This document shows positions 6,267 to 8,809 of a stretch of 8,809 nt of DNA, one piece after another. A program made the position numbers and the translations under genes. Origin of the DNA: Candidatus Merdimorpha stercoravium (GTDB lineage: Bacteria; Bacteroidota; Bacteroidia; Flavobacteriales; UBA1820). How positions within the stretch are numbered: position 1 is the stretch's first letter; the number at the start of each line of letters is the position of its first letter. Under the pieces are notes generated by a model, which made no database searches, had not been told where the DNA came from, and worked only from the letters and a program-made list of their open reading frames with translations. Where the stretch lies: contig DVLY01000174.1 in the NCBI GenBank assembly GCA_018715295.1, positions 1-8,809 of the forward strand, given 5' to 3'.

Positions 6267-7978
6267 AAAACAAGTTCCTATTTCTCTTCTCGGCCGTAGC
6301 ATGCACGGTCGTAGCGGGATATTCCCAGACAACCGACAAAAACCGGATCCCCTCCGAGGTGATCTCGGTGGAAAAAGGATACGACCCGCAGGTAAAAGCG
6401 GGCAGCAAAACGCCGTTCTCGCCGGATGAATCGCCCGAGAGCAGCACGAAACTCCCGGTAAGCTACCGCACGGATGCCGAAGCCGCCCAGTTCGACTTTA
6501 CCGCTTCGAGCGTAGCTGCCTTAGTAATGGACGGTCAGGTCCCCGCAGCCCTGTATCCCAACTACCTCAAGGGCGGGATCGGCTACAACCTGTCCACCCT
6601 GCTGGAAGGGTATTATTCCCACTCGTGGGAAAAGAACACGTTCGGAGCGGCGCTGAACCACGACCGGGCCGAGCGGAAACTCGACTTTTTGACCGACAAC
6701 AGCGTCTTCAACCACACGGACGCTTCCCTCTCCTTCAAGCATACCGCCGGACGTTACGACCTGGGCGTTTATGCCAACTATGCCTACAACGCCTTTACCA
6801 ACAACGGCTCCCGCCTGGCGGAGGAATACACCAGCGCGCTTCCGCTCATCCTGCGGCACAACGAGATCACCGGCGGGGTGTTCATCCGTTCGCATTCGGG
6901 TTACCGGGCGTTCGACCACCTCAACCTCGAGGCTTCGTACCTCAACGGTCCCAACAAGACGGGCGATTCCTACGTAAAGGCCTCGGCCGGATTTTATTTC
7001 CCGGTCAAGAAACTGATGTTCTCCTTGGATGTGGCAGGGGCTTACTACCACAACAAGTGGGTGAGCGAACCCTATGACATCTTCCTCTCCGGCGGCTCTT
7101 CGGCACAGCCCGCTACCCAAACGCAGGATTTCGAGCACCTGATGGCTACTCCGGCCCTGTCCTACAAGTCCGACCGACTGGACCTGTACATCGGTGCGCG
7201 GATGGAAGTGATGGCCGGCAGCCGGATCGACACCAAATTCCACATCATGCCCGAGGTAAAGGCTTCGTACTCGATCGTCGAAGGTCTGTTGAGCGTGTAC
7301 GGACGACTGGAAAGCGGCTACCAGGTCCAGAACACCGCTTCCCTGCTGCACGAAAACCCCTTCGTCGGACCGCTGACAAGCGCCTTCTATTCGCGAGAGA
7401 AATTCAAGGCCCAGATCGGACTTTCGGGCGTATTCTCGTCTTCGTTCCGCTACGAGATCAGCGCCGCCTACGGCCAGACGGACAACGCTCCGGCGTGGAT
7501 CAACTATCGCCAGATCGCGGGCAACGGATACCTCTCGTACTACGTTCCGGGTTGGGACAACATCCAGGTATTCGACCTGAAGGTCTCGGGAGACTACACC
7601 ATCAATCCTTCGCACCGCATCAGCGCCTTCGCCCAGTATCTGCACGGCAGCTCCGACACGTTCTCCTCGGCACTCTACACGCCGGACTTCCGCATCGGCG
7701 CTTCCTACCGGGGACAGGTGCTGCGGGATCGCATCGGGCTTTCGGGACGCATCGTGTACAACGGGGCTTCCAAAGGTTATGAAGTGATCGACATCTCGGA
7801 ACAGGAAGTCGATGTGGACGGATACGTCGAATTCCAGGCCGAGGCATCGTACCGTTTTGCCGACCACTGGAGCCTGTTCGCCCAGGCCAACAATACGATC
7901 GACGGCCGGACAGTCCGTTTCTACGGATACGACTGGTGCGGAACGCGCGCACTGGTCGGCGTACGGTTCAACTTCTAA
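6263..7978 (+). CDS. Outer-membrane beta-barrel protein without plug domain (often labelled TonB-dependent receptor)
   Basis: This 571-residue protein starts with a signal peptide: MKNKF, a hydrophobic core, then AGYS|Q with cleavage near residue 21. After it comes a roughly 75-residue periplasmic segment carrying VISVEKGYDPQVKAGSK (33-49), matching a motif I recall from Bacteroidales homologues as E-R-E-Y-x-P-x-V. From about residue 100 to the end, alternating polar/aromatic strands dominate (GGIGYNL, YDLGVYANYAY, LDLYIGARMEV, FRYEISAAYGQ), and the chain ends in VGVRFNF with a terminal phenylalanine, the usual signal for barrel insertion. The N-terminal segment is too short for a TonB plug, and no carboxypeptidase-like domain or plug motif was seen, so a TonB-dependent receptor label would be misleading. 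The ATG overlaps the TPR stop codon as ATGA, so it is translationally coupled. Its function is unknown; pore or anchor for the TPR partner is inference. Confidence 0.88.
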   Translation: MKNKFLFLFSAVACTVVAGYSQTTDKNRIPSEVISVEKGYDPQVKAGSKTPFSPDESPESSTKLPVSYRTDAEAAQFDFTASSVAALVMDGQVPAALYPNYLKGGIGYNLSTLLEGYYSHSWEKNTFGAALNHDRAERKLDFLTDNSVFNHTDASLSFKHTAGRYDLGVYANYAYNAFTNNGSRLAEEYTSALPLILRHNEITGGVFIRSHSGYRAFDHLNLEASYLNGPNKTGDSYVKASAGFYFPVKKLMFSLDVAGAYYHNKWVSEPYDIFLSGGSSAQPATQTQDFEHLMATPALSYKSDRLDLYIGARMEVMAGSRIDTKFHIMPEVKASYSIVEGLLSVYGRLESGYQVQNTASLLHENPFVGPLTSAFYSREKFKAQIGLSGVFSSSFRYEISAAYGQTDNAPAWINYRQIAGNGYLSYYVPGWDNIQVFDLKVSGDYTINPSHRISAFAQYLHGSSDTFSSALYTPDFRIGASYRGQVLRDRIGLSGRIVYNGASKGYEVIDISEQEVDVDGYVEFQAEASYRFADHWSLFAQANNTIDGRTVRFYGYDWCGTRALVGVRFNF

Positions 7979-7985
7979 ACAAACA

Positions 7986-7992
7986 GGGAGGG
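7986..7992 (+). promoter_or_regulatory. Shine-Dalgarno-like purine tract before truA
   Basis: GGGAGGG lies just upstream of ATG 7995, with the GGAG core (7987-7990) four bases from the start. Such a tract is unusual for Bacteroidota, which mostly initiate without anti-Shine-Dalgarno pairing; the other starts in this window have A-rich leaders. It supports the choice of ATG 7995 over in-frame codons inside the barrel gene. Confidence 0.45.
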
Positions 7993-7994
7993 CG

Positions 7995-8759
7995 ATGCGG
8001 TACTTTCTCGAGTTTTCCTACCTGGGCACTGTGTTTTCGGGCTGGCAAAGCCAGCCCGAAAACCAGGGTTTGGGCATTCAGACAGTCTTCGAGGATGCTT
8101 TGGGAAAACTCCTGCGGGAGCCGGCGAAACTCACCGCCGCCGGACGCACCGACACCGGCGTACACGCCGAGCAGATGTTCGCCCACTTCGACTGCACGCG
8201 ACCGATCGCCTGCCCGCAGGACTTCTGCCGCCATCTGAACGGAATCCTTCCGCCGGACATCGCCATCCGGCGCGTATTTCAGGTCCGGGAGCAGGCGCAC
8301 GCCCGTTTCGACGCCTCCCGTCGCCAATACAAGTACTTTCTCCACACCCGGAAAGACCCCTTCCGCCGACAGACCAGCTACTACTATCCTTACAGCACTC
8401 CGCTGGACCTCCCGGCCATGAACCGTGCCTGCGGAATCCTACGGGAGTACGAGGATTTCCAGTGTTTCTCCAAAGTAGAAACCGACGTGAAGACCTTCCT
8501 CTGCCGCGTGGAAGAAGCGCATTGGGACTCCCCCGAGCCGCACCGTCTGGCCTTTACCATCACGGCCGACCGTTTCCTGCGCAACATGGTCCGCGCCATC
8601 GTGGGAACGATGCTGGAGATAGGCCGCGGAAAACGCTCGCCCGAGAGCCTGCGCGGGATCATCGAAAGCCACGACCGCCGGCAGGCCGGGATGTCGGCCC
8701 CTGCACAAGGGCTCTTCCTCTGGCAGGTGGAATACCCTTGGGAAAATATCTTGCCGTAA
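7995..8759 (+). CDS. truA: tRNA pseudouridine(38-40) synthase TruA
   Basis: This 254-residue cytoplasmic enzyme converts uridines 38, 39 and 40 in the anticodon stem-loop of many tRNAs to pseudouridine. The start at 7995 gives the canonical N-terminus MRYFLEFSYLGTVFSGWQSQ. The catalytic motif AGRTDTGVHA (49-58) contains the nucleophilic aspartate D53, and Y112 in the RRQYKY segment is the expected conserved active-site tyrosine. Other family blocks are LNGILPPDIAI (81-91), DFQCFSK, and the C-terminal FLRNMVRAIVGTMLEIGRGK. Length and motif order are normal for TruA, so it should be functional. The frame stays open upstream into the barrel gene, but that extension has no TruA homology. It follows the barrel stop by 16 nt, so it is probably the third gene of the TPR operon, though it has no evident functional link to it. 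The first codons hold a strong inverted repeat, described separately. Confidence 0.97.
   Translation: MRYFLEFSYLGTVFSGWQSQPENQGLGIQTVFEDALGKLLREPAKLTAAGRTDTGVHAEQMFAHFDCTRPIACPQDFCRHLNGILPPDIAIRRVFQVREQAHARFDASRRQYKYFLHTRKDPFRRQTSYYYPYSTPLDLPAMNRACGILREYEDFQCFSKVETDVKTFLCRVEEAHWDSPEPHRLAFTITADRFLRNMVRAIVGTMLEIGRGKRSPESLRGIIESHDRRQAGMSAPAQGLFLWQVEYPWENILP
8033..8063 (+). repeat. Perfect 14-bp inverted repeat within the truA coding start
   Basis: The arms at 8033-8046 (GTTTTCGGGCTGGC) and 8050-8063 (GCCAGCCCGAAAAC) are exact reverse complements around an AAA loop. They encode roughly residues 13-23 of TruA, including the conserved G-W-Q-x-Q-P stretch, which by itself favours the inner part of the palindrome; the outer TTTTCGGG/CCCGAAAA pairing is extra. 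The T and A runs are in the opposite order to an intrinsic terminator and no U-tract follows, so it is not a typical terminator. A folded mRNA here, about 40 nt after the start codon, could slow early translation. Confidence 0.8.
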
Positions 8760-8772
8760 CTCGAGGAACCTT

Positions 8773-8809
8773 GCCTCCTAAACGGAAGAGGCGGGGACGA
8801 TAATCGTCC
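8773..8809 (+). terminator. Possible terminator region after truA, cut by window edge
   Basis: GGACGA (8795-8800) and TCGTCC (8804-8809) form a perfect 6-bp stem with a TAA loop, and the preceding GG (8793-8794) could extend it if CC follows beyond the window. A weaker GCCTC/GAGGC pair (8773-8777 and 8788-8792) lies just upstream. The position, 35 nt after the truA stop, suits a terminator, but the 3' side and any T-run are outside the window. Confidence 0.4.

Noticed and set aside
3150..6332. A 1060-codon open frame on the - strand opposite the TPR gene
   Set aside because: It mirrors the TPR gene in GC-rich, strongly codon-biased DNA, which suppresses stops in antisense. Its translation has no recognisable domain, while the + strand has a signal peptide and repeats.
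6521..7867. A 448-codon open frame on the - strand opposite the barrel gene
   Set aside because: It is an antisense shadow of the barrel gene, without family motifs or a plausible start context.
7812..7994. N-terminal extension of TruA into the barrel gene
   Set aside because: Canonical TruA begins at the M-R-Y-F sequence at 7995, and the upstream part is the out-of-frame barrel coding sequence.

Overview
The window looks like chromosomal DNA of a GC-rich member of the Bacteroidales. Support comes from a DUF2723 protein of the Bacteroidota type, a 57-residue histone H1-like protein of the Bacteroidota type, Bacteroidota-style -7 promoter boxes (TAnnTTTG), A-rich rather than Shine-Dalgarno start regions, and a paired TPR/outer-membrane barrel locus typical of Bacteroides relatives. 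The high GC would suit Rikenellaceae such as Alistipes, but that genus guess is inference only. No mobile element, tRNA, rRNA or CRISPR array was seen, and all seven genes lie on the + strand.

Layout. Positions 1-1291 hold the C-terminal part of a DUF2723 membrane protein cut by the window edge. It is followed with tiny gaps (8 and 4 nt) by a NodB-type polysaccharide deacetylase (1300-1980) and a Cof-type HAD phosphatase (1985-2833), probably one operon. An AT-rich 51-nt gap with a promoter-like box precedes a small histone H1-like gene (2885-3058). That gene is closed by a very strong terminator hairpin, a perfect 20-bp stem (3092-3134).

A second transcription unit starts from a TATCTTTG box at 3192-3199. 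It carries a secreted TPR solenoid of about 1005 residues (3249-6266), a 571-residue outer-membrane beta-barrel protein without a plug domain (6263-7978, ATGA overlap with the TPR gene) and truA (7995-8759). The window ends inside what looks like a hairpin just after truA.

How the genes fit together. The TPR and barrel genes are translationally coupled, both products are exported, and together they look like a two-part envelope machine: a periplasmic scaffold plus an outer-membrane pore or anchor. Their substrate is unknown. This is the most interesting content of the window, although it resembles a family pair that I recall as widespread in Bacteroidales rather than something unique. The other genes are housekeeping or general envelope functions. 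Two further structures deserve attention: the exceptional terminator after the histone-like gene, and a perfect 14-bp inverted repeat inside the first codons of truA.
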